Part shown: in pieces, positions 23,545-34,959 of the stretch
Layout of the letters: every line of letters begins with the position of its first letter
How positions within the stretch are numbered: position 1 is the stretch's first letter
Origin: Hermodice carunculata
Taxonomy: Eukaryota > Annelida > Polychaeta > Eunicida > Amphinomidae
Assembly: GCA_964020975.1 (NCBI GenBank)
Contig: OZ026612.1
Location: 132,232,441-132,296,440 of the forward strand
Length of the DNA: 64,000 nt
Reading direction: 5' to 3'
The notes under the pieces: model-generated
Database searches by the model: none
What the model was told of the DNA's origin: nothing
The model's input: only the letters and a program-made list of their open reading frames with translations
Position numbers and translations under genes: made by a program

Positions 23545-23925
23545 TGGCAGGTGGATGCACCGGTAGTAGTAATTCCATGGAGGGATCTTGGAAGGGGGAT
23601 GCACCAGTAGTAGTAATTCCATGGAGGGATCTTGGAAGGTGGATGCACCTGTAGTAGTAGTTCCATGAAGGGATCTTGGAAGGTGGATGCACCAGTAGTA
23701 GTAATTCCATGGAGGGATCTTGGAAGGTGGATGCACCAGTAGCAGTAATTCCATGGAGGGAGCTTGATAGGTATATGCACCAGTGGCATTAACTCCATGA
23801 AGCGAGCTTATGAAGTGAATGCACCAATAGCAGTAACTTCATGGAGGGAGCTTGAGAGGTCCATGAACCAGTGACAGTAACTGCACGAAGGGAGTTTGTG
23901 AGGTGGATGCACATGATCATGATGT
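23545..23925. repeat. minisatellite, about 44-45-bp unit
   Basis: Five near-identical units (GATGCACCAGTAGTAGTAAT, TCCATGGAGGGATCTTGGAA) run from about 23550. They are followed by three increasingly diverged units to about 23925. The three minus-strand frames of WNYYYWCIHLPRS-type repeats are artefacts of this array. Confidence 0.95.
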
Positions 23926-23964
23926 AAAAGTTGTACTTCATTCATGATTTCTATCATCAGAGAT

Positions 23965-24118
23965 CATCCCTATTGCATTAAAAAGTGGTCATAAAACAGG
24001 TGGTCTCTCATGACAAGTAGATTAACATATGAGAAGTAAAGGACTTGGACATCTATAAAGCAATCTCTGATCAGAGGGAGGTCTCACAACAATGCTGTCT
24101 CATGACAAGGACTATCCT
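23965..24118. mobile_element. Tigger-like TA MITE, relic
   Basis: It matches the interior of the copy at 42597-42775 in order: AAAGTGGTCATAAAACAGG, TGGTCTCTCATGACA, GGACTTGG ... ATCT, AAGCAATCTCTGA and CTCATGACAAGGACTA. The terminal CAGTGG is lost on the left. Confidence 0.7.
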
Positions 24119-25440
24119 CACAGTATTAGCTTGACATGAAAAACATCTTTTGTTGGTCTGTATATTTATCAACTCGGACCCTGTGCTGAAGAAAAAAGTT
24201 CCAGGTGATCCAGTACTAGTCATCATTGATTTTTACAGCAATCTTAACTATTCATAGGTTACTATTTTGAACTCTGTTCCTTTTTCCCCATTGCTCTGCT
24301 GAACAAAGTGATGTATGGCCAATATAGCTGTGACAAGAAATGCAGATTTACATGTGTGTATTGTGAGGATTTCCAACAGAAAGCAATGTCAGCAAATAAA
24401 TAGGAATGGAAATCACAGCCAGGTGAGTCATTGAGGCTAATATTTCCTAGCTCAACCACTCTCTTACATGTGACTTGTGTTCTTGATCAGCAGGTTTACT
24501 TAGCAGCTGGCCAGGGGGTCTGCATAAAATAGGAAATCAATTTTCTACTTTTGCTGACCATTGCTGCACCGATTCTTTCCACCGCCCATCAACTTCATTG
24601 AGACACAGTGGACATGCAGAGCCAGGCACACTGAGAGCTGAAATGAGACCAGACCCTGCCAGGTATAACGTACACTGACGGCAACCTGTATGTGACTACA
24701 CTAACAAACAGGGGTTAACCTTTTACAATCACAAATAAATGTGCACAAAAGGTACACAAGGCTTTGCACAGTTGTTTCATGAAAATGTTAAATTTGCAGA
24801 ATGATTGATTCAGTGTCTTATCATGCATGTATGAACCATTCACCATCAATGTGGAAAACCCAAGCTAGCATGGGACCAGTAGATATGCTGGTCCACGCAG
24901 ATAACACTGACAATCTACCGACATAGGATGCACAGTGATGAGCCTCCAGTAACTGATTCTGTTGACATGGCTAACACACCTTTAATCCCCAATTGTGGTA
25001 TGCATACATTCTACCTAAGAGACCATATACATGTATCAGCTCTTAATATATTGAGCAATATGAAAAGGAAATTGCCATGGCTCGTCAATTAATAACTAAC
25101 AGATAGCCAATGGCCAATATTTAGGTAGCCATTTGAAGTAGCCATTGCATATCTGTTAAGAGGTTCTGAAATTTATCCCTTAGCCATAACATATCCATTA
25201 TGCCTCCCCAAACAGACTGACAAGGGATGGGTGGTCATTAGTTATCCATTTAACTACATGGTGGAAAAGTAGCCATTAGGTTCGCATTGACTTTGTATTC
25301 TAAATGAAGGCTTCAAAAGTATCCCACAATCTTTTGTGTAGTGTCATGTGACTTTCTGGAGGGAACTATGGTCTCATTACAGCCATTTTCGCAACATGTT
25401 TGAATTGTGTTTTCTGTAGTAAATTGCCAAAATTCACTAA
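24119..25440. other. no gene; cluster of TTAGCCAT / ATGGCTAA motifs
   Basis: No coding signal. From about 25090 to 25290 the words TAGCCATT, ATGGCCAA and TATCCATT recur many times. The same vocabulary returns at 27000-27335, on the other side of the tandem element. Confidence 0.5.
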
Positions 25441-25485
25441 TCAAAGCTGAACTAGAACAGACTGATTTTCCAACAGAAAATCAAA

Positions 25486-26630
25486 TGTCTCCCGGTGGAA
25501 CACTTACGTCTCTGAATGAGCTACAGGTGATAACAAATTACAAATGACCAAGTTTGCTTGAAAATTACAATCCTATTTTAGCTCTCACCTACATGCATTA
25601 CTCTAGCAATTGTAATCAAGTTCTTCAAGACTTATTGCAGAGAAATCAATTTCACATAAATGACCCTGTGAACTTGAAAACTAGGTCAAGGTCACCCAAA
25701 TACAATCTGAACCTTAATCTTACCTTCATACATAATCCTACCAAGTTTCATCAAATTCCATCCTATTCTTCATGACTTATCGAACGGAAACCAATTTCAC
25801 ATAAGTGACCCTGTGACCTTGAGAATTTGCTCAAGGTCATCCAAATACAGTCCAAACCTAGGTCTTGCCAAGATACATAATCCTACCAAGTTTCATCAAA
25901 TTCCATCCTGTTCTTCATGACTTATTGAACGGAAACCAATTTCACATAAGTGACCCTGTGACCTTGAGAATTCGCCCAAGGTCATCTGAATACAATCCCA
26001 ACCTAGGTCTTGCCTAGATACATAATCCTACCAAGTTTCATCAAATTCCATCAAGTTCTTCAAGACTTATCGCACGGAAACCAATTTCACATAAGTGACC
26101 CTGTGACCTTGAGAATTCGCTCAAGGTCATTCAAATACAATCCAAAGCTAGGTCTTGCCAAGATACATAATCCTACCAAGTTTCATCAAATTCCATCCTG
26201 TTCTTCATGACTTATCGAACGGAAACCAATTTCACATAAGTGACCCTGTGACCTTGAGAATTCGCTCAAGGTCATCCAAATACAATCCCAACCCAGGTCT
26301 TGCCAAGATACATAATCCTACCAAGTTTCATCAAATTCCATCAAGTTCTTTAAGACTTATTGCACGGAAACCAATTTCACATAAGTGACCCTGTGACCTT
26401 GAAAATTAGGTCAAGGTCACCCAAATACAATCCCAACCTAGGTCTTGCCTAGATACATAATCCTACCAAGTTTCATCAAATTCTGTCAAGTCCTTCAAGA
26501 CTTATCGCATGGAAACCAAGTGTGAAGAACCTGAACAAGAAGAAGAAGAAGAAGAAGAAGAAGAAGAAGAAGAAGAAGCGGAAGAAACGGGAACTAAACC
26601 AATATGTCCCCCGGCTTCCACCGGGAGACA
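25486..26630 (+). mobile_element. complete HINE/pearl-like element, 145-bp tandem core
   Basis: The ends are a perfect 15-bp inverted repeat: TGTCTCCCGGTGGAA (25486-25500) and TTCCACCGGGAGACA (26616-26630). The right end is a hairpin (TGTCCCCCGG ... CCGGGAGACA). The core holds about seven units spaced almost exactly 145 bp, each with TGACCTTGAGAATTCGC, TCAAGGTCATCC and CCTACCAAGTTTCATCAAAT. A (GAA)n run (26536-26578) lies between the core and the right hairpin. The left flank shares AACAGAAAATCAAATGTCTC with the element at 61995. This is the pearl/HINE layout: inverted ends, tandem core, microsatellite, 3' hairpin. Non-coding. Confidence 0.82.
26536..26578. repeat. (GAA)n triplet run
   Basis: About 14 GAA triplets inside the preceding element, in the same position as the much longer tract at 62475-62830. 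Confidence 0.97.
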
Positions 26631-26639
26631 TAATAAACC

Positions 26640-27916
26640 ATGCCAGACAAGATGAACAGATATGGTACTGTGCACATAACACTTTCAAATGGAAACTTTC
26701 CACAGATGTGATTCCAAGGTGGAATACAAGACACAGTTGAGTTAAATTTCTGTTATAGTTCTGCACACATCAGTTTTCAAACTATAGTTGAATGGAACAC
26801 TATTCATGGAGCTCAATGTATTTTTTTCCTATGGAAAGCTATGGAATAGACTTCAAAAGTGTAAGAACTCTATATAGTTCCAAACTTTCTGAGGCATCCA
26901 TTCAGTACACGGATTCTCCATGTATAAGCTAATATGGAGGTACATATTACAGGTGCATGGCATTCATTCATTGATCCACATCTGTAGCCTTCTTGTTGCA
27001 ACAGCCATTACATTGCCATGGAAGTACTCAATGGCTAAATAATGGCTGCTTGTCAACTGAATAACCATTAGGAAGGCACCCTTGCTATTCAATGGCTAAC
27101 TAATTACTGCTTATCCTTTAGATAGCCATTTGGAATATTAGGAAGGTACCTATATGTGCTGCCAGTCAATGGTTAGGTAAAGCTGCTTATCCATTAGATA
27201 GCCATTAGTTGTGTTACTCCATGGCTAAACAATGGCTGCTTTGCCATTAAACATTAAAATGAAAATGTGCATGTGAATTTTTCCCATAGTCATTAGATAT
27301 GAATTACCTATCCATTTCACTTAACCATTCAGTCCAATATTTCATATGGGGAGTTACAAAATGCTTAGGGGACTGAGAGTTATCATGATAATCACTTCCC
27401 ACAGACAGAAGTTAGTCATGATATGTTTATTTGGTCATGATATGTTTATACTATAAGACTAAAATTCATATTTAGAAACCAAAAAAACACAACAACATAT
27501 AAGTGTACGCTGCAAGTTACCTTAACATAGTGTCAGATTCTCTTTCTGGCACGTACTTTTTGACAAGTGTTACACATGTACGTGTAACTCCAACATACAT
27601 AGAAGCAGCCATTTCTGTTAATTTCTTACCAACATCTAATGACACAGTGGTACTACTTGCCACCACACAACATTGATTAACTGACTCAATTTTAACAGTA
27701 GAAAGAAAAATGAACACAATGAATAAAGAGTGTATTTTCTTTTTGTTGGTGATTAGGAATACTAGTTCAAAGTGATCAATATGTCAAGGAACATGAAATA
27801 TTGTGACCTTAGTATCCAGAAACGCTTTGTACCATTGCAAGAGTGTATTGTATCCAGATACACACTGCACCATTGCAAGAGTGTACAGTTACACCTTCTA
27901 AAGGGGCCACCAATTG
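26640..27916. other. no gene; second ATGGCTAA motif cluster
   Basis: Between 27000 and 27335 phrases such as ATGGCTAAATAATGGCTGCT and ATAGCCATT recur in irregular spacing. The remainder is unique. Small minus-strand frames at 27717-27517 and 27953-27762 show no motif. Confidence 0.5.
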
Positions 27917-28375
27917 GCCACAGACTACAGTTATAAATCCTTCTATTTTTCATATTAGCATTTTTCAGTCTAAAAAATCAGCATTTTGGTATTTTAAAAT
28001 TCCATGAACGGCATTTAACAGATAAAAATGTCAGAAAAATATGGACGGATTTTTGTTATACAATTCCCAGCTCATTAATTTGTGATAATTGAAATACGAA
28101 ACAACACCTGGATGTCAGCTTTATACAGGTGTATGAACTGTGCTCTTGCCAGGGTCACATCATTGTCCCTCCCCACCATAAAGTTCCCACCTGGCCTGGA
28201 AGACAGTGCACCTATATATGACCACCAATGAAGCAACTCTGTGATGCAGCAAACCTGACTTAACTAACTTTATTTAAACAGAAGCTACAGCATGCTGAAA
28301 ACACAGTATTTTCACAATTATGGACTATCTCCGTTGGGATGCGCAACCAGCCAATCACAACTGTAGTCTGTAACC
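27917..28375. mobile_element. 459-bp MITE with ACAGACTACAG ends, copy 1
   Basis: The terminal inverted repeats are GCCACAGACTACAGTTAT and CACAACTGTAGTCTGTAACC. No coding capacity. It differs from copy 2 (30481-30939) at only two bases that I can find, in 459. The left flank ends CCAATTG and the right flank begins TAATAGAC. These do not match each other, but each matches a flank of copy 2. Confidence 0.9.
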
Positions 28376-30480
28376 TAATAGACTTATCAAAATTTTTAAA
28401 ACTTGTTTAACTGAAGCCACAACTTGTTTCCTGCAAAAGATTTGCATTAACTTTACCAAACTTCAATATTAAAGAAAACATCAACTTTTTTTGCAAGCAA
28501 CCTTTAAATCTGAAAAATCAGTTTTTATGACACATAAAATAATTAATTAAAATTTTGAGGAAAATTATATAATTGCATCCAATCAAACCTTTTCTGTCCA
28601 ATATGAATACGATGCACAATGGGCTATGATGCAAACCCATGATCACTTGCCTGCATGTCCTGCCCTTAAAATGAGAGATCAAATTACAATGCCCCACCCC
28701 TTAATTTTAACCCCAAATTTGAATATATTGCTAAAATTTTATGAATTTTTAGGTGAAATTGGTGATTTTTTTTACTATTTATGGATAGATTCGTAACATT
28801 TGTCTACAAAAAATATGACATCTATCACTGCTGAGGCATTAATGGCGGATGGGGGGGAGTATCAGTTACACCAAGTCAGCATCGAATACCAGTCATTATG
28901 GCAGTATTTTCCTGATATAATCTGAATTATGGCAGACAATGGAACAATTTCAGTGTTTACACATTATAAGCCCATCAAAGTGCACAGTTTAAGACCAGTA
29001 GGTCACAGATTAGAGTAGCAGTATTCAGCAAATTATGTTCTTTGGTACTAAAATTATGGAATTTTAACGCGCCCTTTGTTTGAACATTAGGAGGGCAGTT
29101 GGGTGATCCAGCTTCCACAAACCAATAGTGCTATGCTTTTTTTCTGCAGTAGACTGTATAAGTTGTGGTTTATTGACATGGTTTCTGGTGTATGTGCACA
29201 CATTAGAAAGAAAATGACAAAAGTTTGTACAGTTACTCCAATATCATAAATGCATATTTGTATTCACAAGTGCTCTGATTTTAAATTTGATAAGCATCCA
29301 ATTATCAATCCAATTATCAGGCACAAGTGTTTTCAGGCAAGTGTTTAATGGAAGCTAACTTTTTTCCCCTTGTTTTACTTTCTGAAACTCTTATAATTAT
29401 ATGTGGTTGCATGTTGAAGTTCAAATGTTTTGCCACCTATGTACACTAGCTTGGTAAAAGTTATAAAATCTGCAGTTCATAAGTGCTGTCATCCATATTC
29501 ATGGATATAAATTGATTCATTTATGTGAAAATAATATGCTGATGAACTCAACAGCTCAACAAAGTCAGCATGCCTGATTTTAAATGATTTACCCCAGTCA
29601 AATGACACACATATATGACAAGCTTTTGTCTACCAAAAAAAATAATAAAAATAAAAGGGGGTGGGTGGGTGGGGGGGGGGAGAAACAAAAACAAAACCAA
29701 AAAAACAAAGAAATTTACATTTTACCTAAGATTTGTACAGCTCTACTGACAGACAATGCGCATTTTTTTCTGGTATGCCCAAAATCACTTTGACATGATT
29801 TTGTATGAACAGCTCTGCATATGAATGGAGGCTGTAGGCCTACAATGACAATGCCACAAAATTAAAAGTTTGAAACAGTGGGTCACTAAGTTTCATATCA
29901 ATGGGATTAGCATAATTTATTCATATGATATTAGCATAGATAATTTCTCATACACACATATGATTACCTGTGTGGTACAAGTGAGGTATCGCTAAATACA
30001 AAGGGCTATGGAAGCTATCTATCTACCAAGCAGTCAGCAAAGGAGGCATAGCCTGTGCACTTGTTAAATGTCTTGCATCAAATCCTGTTATTATTTATGC
30101 AGTGTGGTTCCACTGATAGGTGCAACATGTCTATGCACAATGATTTGTGACATAAATGTGATACTTCATGAATTTTTAGAAAATTGAGACTGTTAAACTT
30201 GATATTCACAGCCGATCTGTGGGTGTAAAACTTCTTTTCTCCTTTCATAAGCTGGCCTGAGGTACACAATACCATAGCCCGAACCATTTGCCTTGTGATC
30301 TACAGTCCCAGGACCATATCTTGCATGCTCCATCCATGTAAAAGTTGTTAGGATCACTCAAAATTCTCCAGGCAGCTGTCAAAAAGTGCTGACTTCCCAT
30401 TTTTAACTGGCTTGATGGACGATAATAGAATAACAACATGACCATGTGAGTCCCAATACATACAGAGTTAGCCCTAATAG
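28376..30480. other. 2.1-kb segment between two direct MITE copies
   Basis: It begins TAATAGACTT and ends GCCCTAATAG, so its two ends share TAATAG. No gene or protein domain is recognised. A G-rich run (GGGGGTGGGTGGGTGGGGG, near 29657-29680) has the form of a G-quadruplex. Confidence 0.6.
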
Positions 30481-30939
30481 GCCACAGACTACAGTTATAA
30501 ATCCTTCTATTTTTCATATTAGCATTTTTCAGTCTAAAAAATCAGCATTTTGGTATTTTAAAATTCCATGAACGGCATTTAACAGATAAAAATGTCAGAA
30601 AAATATGGACGGATTTTTGTTATACAATTCCCAGCTCGTTAATTTGTGATAATTGAAATACGAAACAACACCTGGATGTCAGCTTTATACAGGTGTATGA
30701 ACTGTGCTCTTGCCAGGGTCACATCATTGTCCCTCCCCACCATAAAGTTCCCACCTGGCCTGGAAGACAGTGCACCTATATATGACCACCAATGAAGCAA
30801 CTCTGTGATGCAGCAAACCTGACTTAACTAACTTTATTTAAACAGAAGCTACAGCATGCTGAAAACACAGTATTTTCACAATTACGGACTATCTCCGTTG
30901 GGATGCGCAACCAGCCAATCACAACTGTAGTCTGTAACC
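30481..30939. mobile_element. 459-bp MITE with ACAGACTACAG ends, copy 2
   Basis: Same length, orientation and ends as copy 1. The left flank ends CCCTAATAG and the right flank begins AATTGCTG. Confidence 0.9.
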
Positions 30940-30954
30940 AATTGCTGCAGGCAG

Positions 30955-31265
30955 GATGACTGTATCCCATAATGGTGTGGATACACAGACCATGTACACA
31001 CCAAATACCACAGATGCATGACTAGACAACTGTATCCCACGACAGTGTGGTATGTAGAGTATGTAGGCACCGAATACCAGAGATGACTATATTCCATGAC
31101 AATATGGATACATAGAGCATAAATGCACAAAATACTGCAAATGACTGTATCACACAACAGTGTGGATATGTAGAGTATGTAGGCAGCCAATACTAGAGAT
31201 GACTCTATCCCATGACACAGTGATACTGGGTATATAAAGTATATAGACAACAAAAACCAGGAATG
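30955..31265. repeat. minisatellite, about 55-60-bp unit, left part
   Basis: Units combine ACTGTATCCCATGACAGTG, TGGATACATAGAGTATGTAG and GCACCGAATACCAGAGATG. The array stops inside a unit and resumes at 32474. Confidence 0.9.
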
Positions 31266-32473
31266 AGTGCCAATACAAAATGCTTAGTTTGCAGCTAACT
31301 AGCTGCTAGTTAGGGGCTAGTAAGCCAGAAAGAAAAACTTACCAGCATGACTAGACTGAACTGCTAGCTGCTAAGCTGCTGCTAAGTAGGCGCTCAGTTA
31401 AGCAGCTGCCTCTACCTAGCAACTGCTTAGTGACAGAATTTTGTTGCTGCCCACCCTAATGGTAGATTAGCGGCAAGAACTTCATTTTTGACCAATCTAG
31501 CGCCAGCTCAGCAGCATGGACTTTGTTTCTGACCAAGCTAGCAGCAAAGACTTTGTTTCTGACCAAGCTAGCAGCAAGGACTTTGTTTTTGACCAACCTA
31601 GGAGAAGCTTTGCGAGAGGAACTTTGTTCCTGACTAACCTAGCAGCAGCTTAGTAAGAACTTTCTTTCTGACAGGCCTAGCGGTAACTTGAAAAGAAGGA
31701 CTTTTGAGTTCTCTAGCTTAAACCAACATTATCACTTTTAATGTTTAGATTAACAAACATTTACAATGCAATTTGTATTCCCATAACCTATACTATATTT
31801 GAAATTTTCATTTAGAATACATCATAAAGTATCAATTTAGTTTTAAGACTTATTAATTTTTTTTACATTTTAGGCAAAAAATTGTTAAACATCTTTAAAG
31901 GGAATTACTAGAGTACAAGATTTTAATTTACAATTTGAATTAAATCAGAATTAAAAATAAAATCGTTGCCTTCCATCTGACTCACTGTTAGGTTAATCAG
32001 TAACACGTAGATTTAATAAAACCATTTTATGGGAAATATGTAAAATTAGACAACCATAGCAATGCAAGATAATGGACAGTCAAACAGCTCTAGCTTGTTA
32101 GTGAGTGCAGAAGATCAGCCAATGGAATATTACTTAGCAGCAGCTTATCTGCAAACTACGGCAGATTATCAGAAGACCAGCCGATGAGATTTCTTCCTTC
32201 CCTGACAGAAACCCCAACAATAAAAGCACCTAGCAACAGCTTAGCTGCAAACTAGCAGCGACTTATCCACAAAGCAGGCGCAATTTAACATAAACCAGTA
32301 GCTTCTCATTGTGACTTGACCGTCCGCAAATCAGATCATTTTTTCCCGCTACCAAGCCGCAAAGTCATTTGCATGGTAAAATGTTAAGCAGCTGCTACTC
32401 AGCGGACAACTAGCAGTTAACTAGCTGCTAAGAAGCAGGACCACTTAGCAACAAGACTTTTTTTGTAAGGGTT
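31266..32473. mobile_element. GCTAGC-rich element inserted in a minisatellite
   Basis: It interrupts the array after CCAGGAATGA; the array resumes at ATCCCATGACAG. The edges are dense in AGCTGCTAG / CTAGCAGCT words (AGCTAACTAGCTGCTAG on the left, CTAGCAGTTAACTAGC on the right), giving imperfect inverted ends. The outermost words ACAAAATGCTTAG and, inverted, ACAAAAAAAGTC ... GCTAAG also correspond. A subrepeat (GACTTTGTTTCTGACCAAGC) occurs several times near 31510-31610. No protein is recognised. Confidence 0.65.
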
Positions 32474-32775
32474 TATCCCATGACAGTGTGGATACATAGA
32501 GTACATAGGTACCGAATACTAGAGATGACTGTATCCCATGATAGTGTGGATATATAGAGTATGTAGGCACCGAAACTCAGGGACGACTATCCCATGACAG
32601 CTAGTGTGGATATATATAGTATGTGTGCACCGAAAACCAGGGATGACTGTATTCCATGACCGTGTGGATGCATAGAGTATGTAGGCACCATGTGCCAGAG
32701 ATAAAAGTGTCCGACAACAGTGTGAACATAGAGTATGTAACCACCAAATGCCAACAATTTCCTGAGCCAGCTGTG
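32474..32775. repeat. minisatellite, about 55-60-bp unit, right part
   Basis: Continuation of the array at 30955, with the same unit and five or so copies. The ORFs here are repeats of HTLCIHTVMEYSH on the minus strand and are spurious. Confidence 0.9.
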
Positions 32776-33257
32776 TCACATGACAGCACGGATAAGTGGA
32801 GCATTATAGCCACCACAGGAGGTCATGAGGTGATACGAAAACAAACACTTTGTCATTAGAAATACAACACCGGGTGAAGAGAGAGGGTCTGCACACCTGA
32901 AGTGTTGGTACGACATCCAATTACCATTGGCCTCCACATGGACTGCCTGCAAGCAAGCTGTCTACAGATTAATACCAGCAATATCAATACTACTATGCAG
33001 GCAGACTACACAATGGTTATTCCATGTTATTGTTCACCTTTTTTACTCTGAGCATTGAAACAATGAAATTAGAATGAGGTGAACTACTGGCTTTTACTCA
33101 TCCCAAACTTTTATGGAATATGACAATGTAATGCTGACATCATGGCACATGTACACATACATTAATCCCATTTTTTATAGAATCCTTGGCTTCTGATTGG
33201 TTAATAGCTATGCTACCCTCTTTGTATTACCCTTATTTGTGCATTAATTACTGCAAA
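32776..33257. other. no recognisable gene
   Basis: Unique AT-rich sequence. Confidence 0.5.
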
Positions 33258-33595
33258 GGTGAAATACAGCGCGATTCCTGAAACTGACCGCGGAATACAG
33301 CGGTATTCTCGTAACTGGCCGGGGAATACAGCGGTATTCTCGCTGTATCTCCCTATCTGGTTAGAACATCGATCAGCCACCAGAAGTCTCTGTCATGTGA
33401 TACAAGCCTTGACGCGCTGCAGACAACAACATGATGGCGGACTGTGAAGTGAACAGCAGCAGCAGCGGGTCGAACAGTGAAGAGCTTTACATCATCAAAA
33501 ATGGGATAAAATCGTCATTCACTGTTTTAGTGTGAAATACAGGAAGTATCTCCCCCAAGACAGCTGTATTTCACACTAAAACAGTGAATAACTAA
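33258..33595 (+). other. CpG-rich patch ending in a perfect 26-bp hairpin
   Basis: This patch is richer in CpG than almost anything nearby and repeats GGAATACAGCGGTATTCTCG. A small frame from 33432 (MADCEVNSSSSGSNSEELYI) runs into the hairpin. The hairpin arms at 33517-33542 and 33564-33589 are perfect complements (ATTCACTGTTTTAGTGTG then AAATACAG) with a 21-base loop. The word TGAAATACAG also occurs at 33259. It could be a small foldback element or the 5' end of a transcribed unit; I cannot decide. Confidence 0.5.
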
Positions 33596-33774
33596 TATTA
33601 TCTCCTTAATTTCTATCAGGTTTTTCTTGGCATCTGATTGGTTCAAGGCATTGAGTGTTGTTTGCATGTCTGCTACAGAGACAGCCACTCACATCTCCTG
33701 GTTGCATTAATACTCATATTGGACTGACATATGAAATGCTACATCATCAGCACAGTCACATGACCAATGACATT

Positions 33775-34130
33775 CCAAGCATGATGACTGGTGGTCAGAA
33801 GATCATGGTGACATTGCAGCATAATGACTGGTGGACAGAACATGATGGTGACATTGCAGCATAATGACTGGTGGACAGAAGGTGATGGTGACGTTGCAGC
33901 ATAATGCTGGTGGACAGAACATGATGGTGACATTGCAGCATAATGACTGGTGGACAGAAAGTGATGGTGACATTGCAGCATAATGACTGGTGGACAGAAC
34001 ATGATGGTGACATTGCAGCATAATGACTGGTGGACAGAAGGTGATGGTGACATTGCAGCATAATGACTGGTGGACAGAAGGTGATGGTGACATTGCAGCA
34101 TAATGACTGGTGGACAGAAGATGATGGTGC
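33775..34130. repeat. minisatellite, 40-bp unit, 8-9 copies
   Basis: The unit is GTGATGGTGACATTGCAGCA, TAATGACTGGTGGACAGAAG. Copies alternate between AACATGATGG and AAGGTGATGG variants. Three minus-strand frames through it are spurious. Confidence 0.97.
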
Positions 34131-34693
34131 AAGCTCTACTATGTGCAATGCTACAAGGTATACTATGGGGTGGAGGCTGTACTAGCAATTTGGATTAGCA
34201 CTATTGTTGTCATGCTTGGCTGGTGTGCAAGTGACATGAGCACATGACTGCCTTAGTCCTTTTGATGTTATTTTGTCTTGGTTGTTGACAAATACTGCTG
34301 ACATAAAAGCTAATAAATCTAAGAGTTTACTTTCAACTCTAAAGTAAATGTAATGCAACTGTGTAAAGGTACAAATATTTACATGGGACTAGTTGTTCCA
34401 TTGATCTGTTTTCCTAGGAAATTTATACAAAGATGATACAGTTACTGTCTGCATGCTTACAGCGGCACTAACAGTAACTATCTTCACTCCCATCTGCCAA
34501 AGCTAGCAACCCAAGTAATCAAACTGAAGTGCTCTTCTTTGGCTAATAGATCCACATAATCGTTAACTTATTGTTATATATATTAATACATATTTTGGAC
34601 AAACTTGACAACTCCAGGTATACCTAACAGTACAATCACATATTATTTCTGTACTTCCAGTCTATCTGATTTAACATGACAAAAAACAAGTTA
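34131..34693. other. no recognisable gene
   Basis: Unique sequence. Confidence 0.5.
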
Positions 34694-34697
34694 CTAA

Positions 34698-34929
34698 CCC
34701 TTTCAGTGCCAAATTTTGAACTGAGTTAACAGCTTTTCTCTGTAAGCATTGTGCCCAATGCCCACCGTGAAAAGCTGTTGACCTGGGGCATTCCCTCTGG
34801 AACTATAGGCATACTGGTACTTAAAATAAAGGTCTTTTTACGAGGAATACGAATCTGGGATCCTCATGATAATTCTGACTTGTCTGACTTAAGTAGATGG
34901 ACTTTAAGATGTGATTGGCACTGAAAGAG
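34698..34929. mobile_element. piggyBac-type MITE, copy 3
   Basis: The ends CCCTTTCAGTGCCAA and TTGGCACTGAAAGAG are flanked on both sides by CTAA in place of TTAA. It contains the family core (TGAACTGAGTTAACAGC ... GAAAAGCTGTTGACC), a strong palindrome. 232 bp, non-coding. Confidence 0.88.
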
Positions 34930-34959
34930 CTAAATTGTGTCAATCATGTCCTCTTGACC

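Noticed and set aside
23333-23798. Three overlapping WNYYYWCIHLPRS-type frames
   Set aside because: Products of the 45-bp minisatellite.
33739-34188. Three long repetitive minus-strand frames
   Set aside because: They follow a 40-bp minisatellite whose unit happens to lack stops in three frames.
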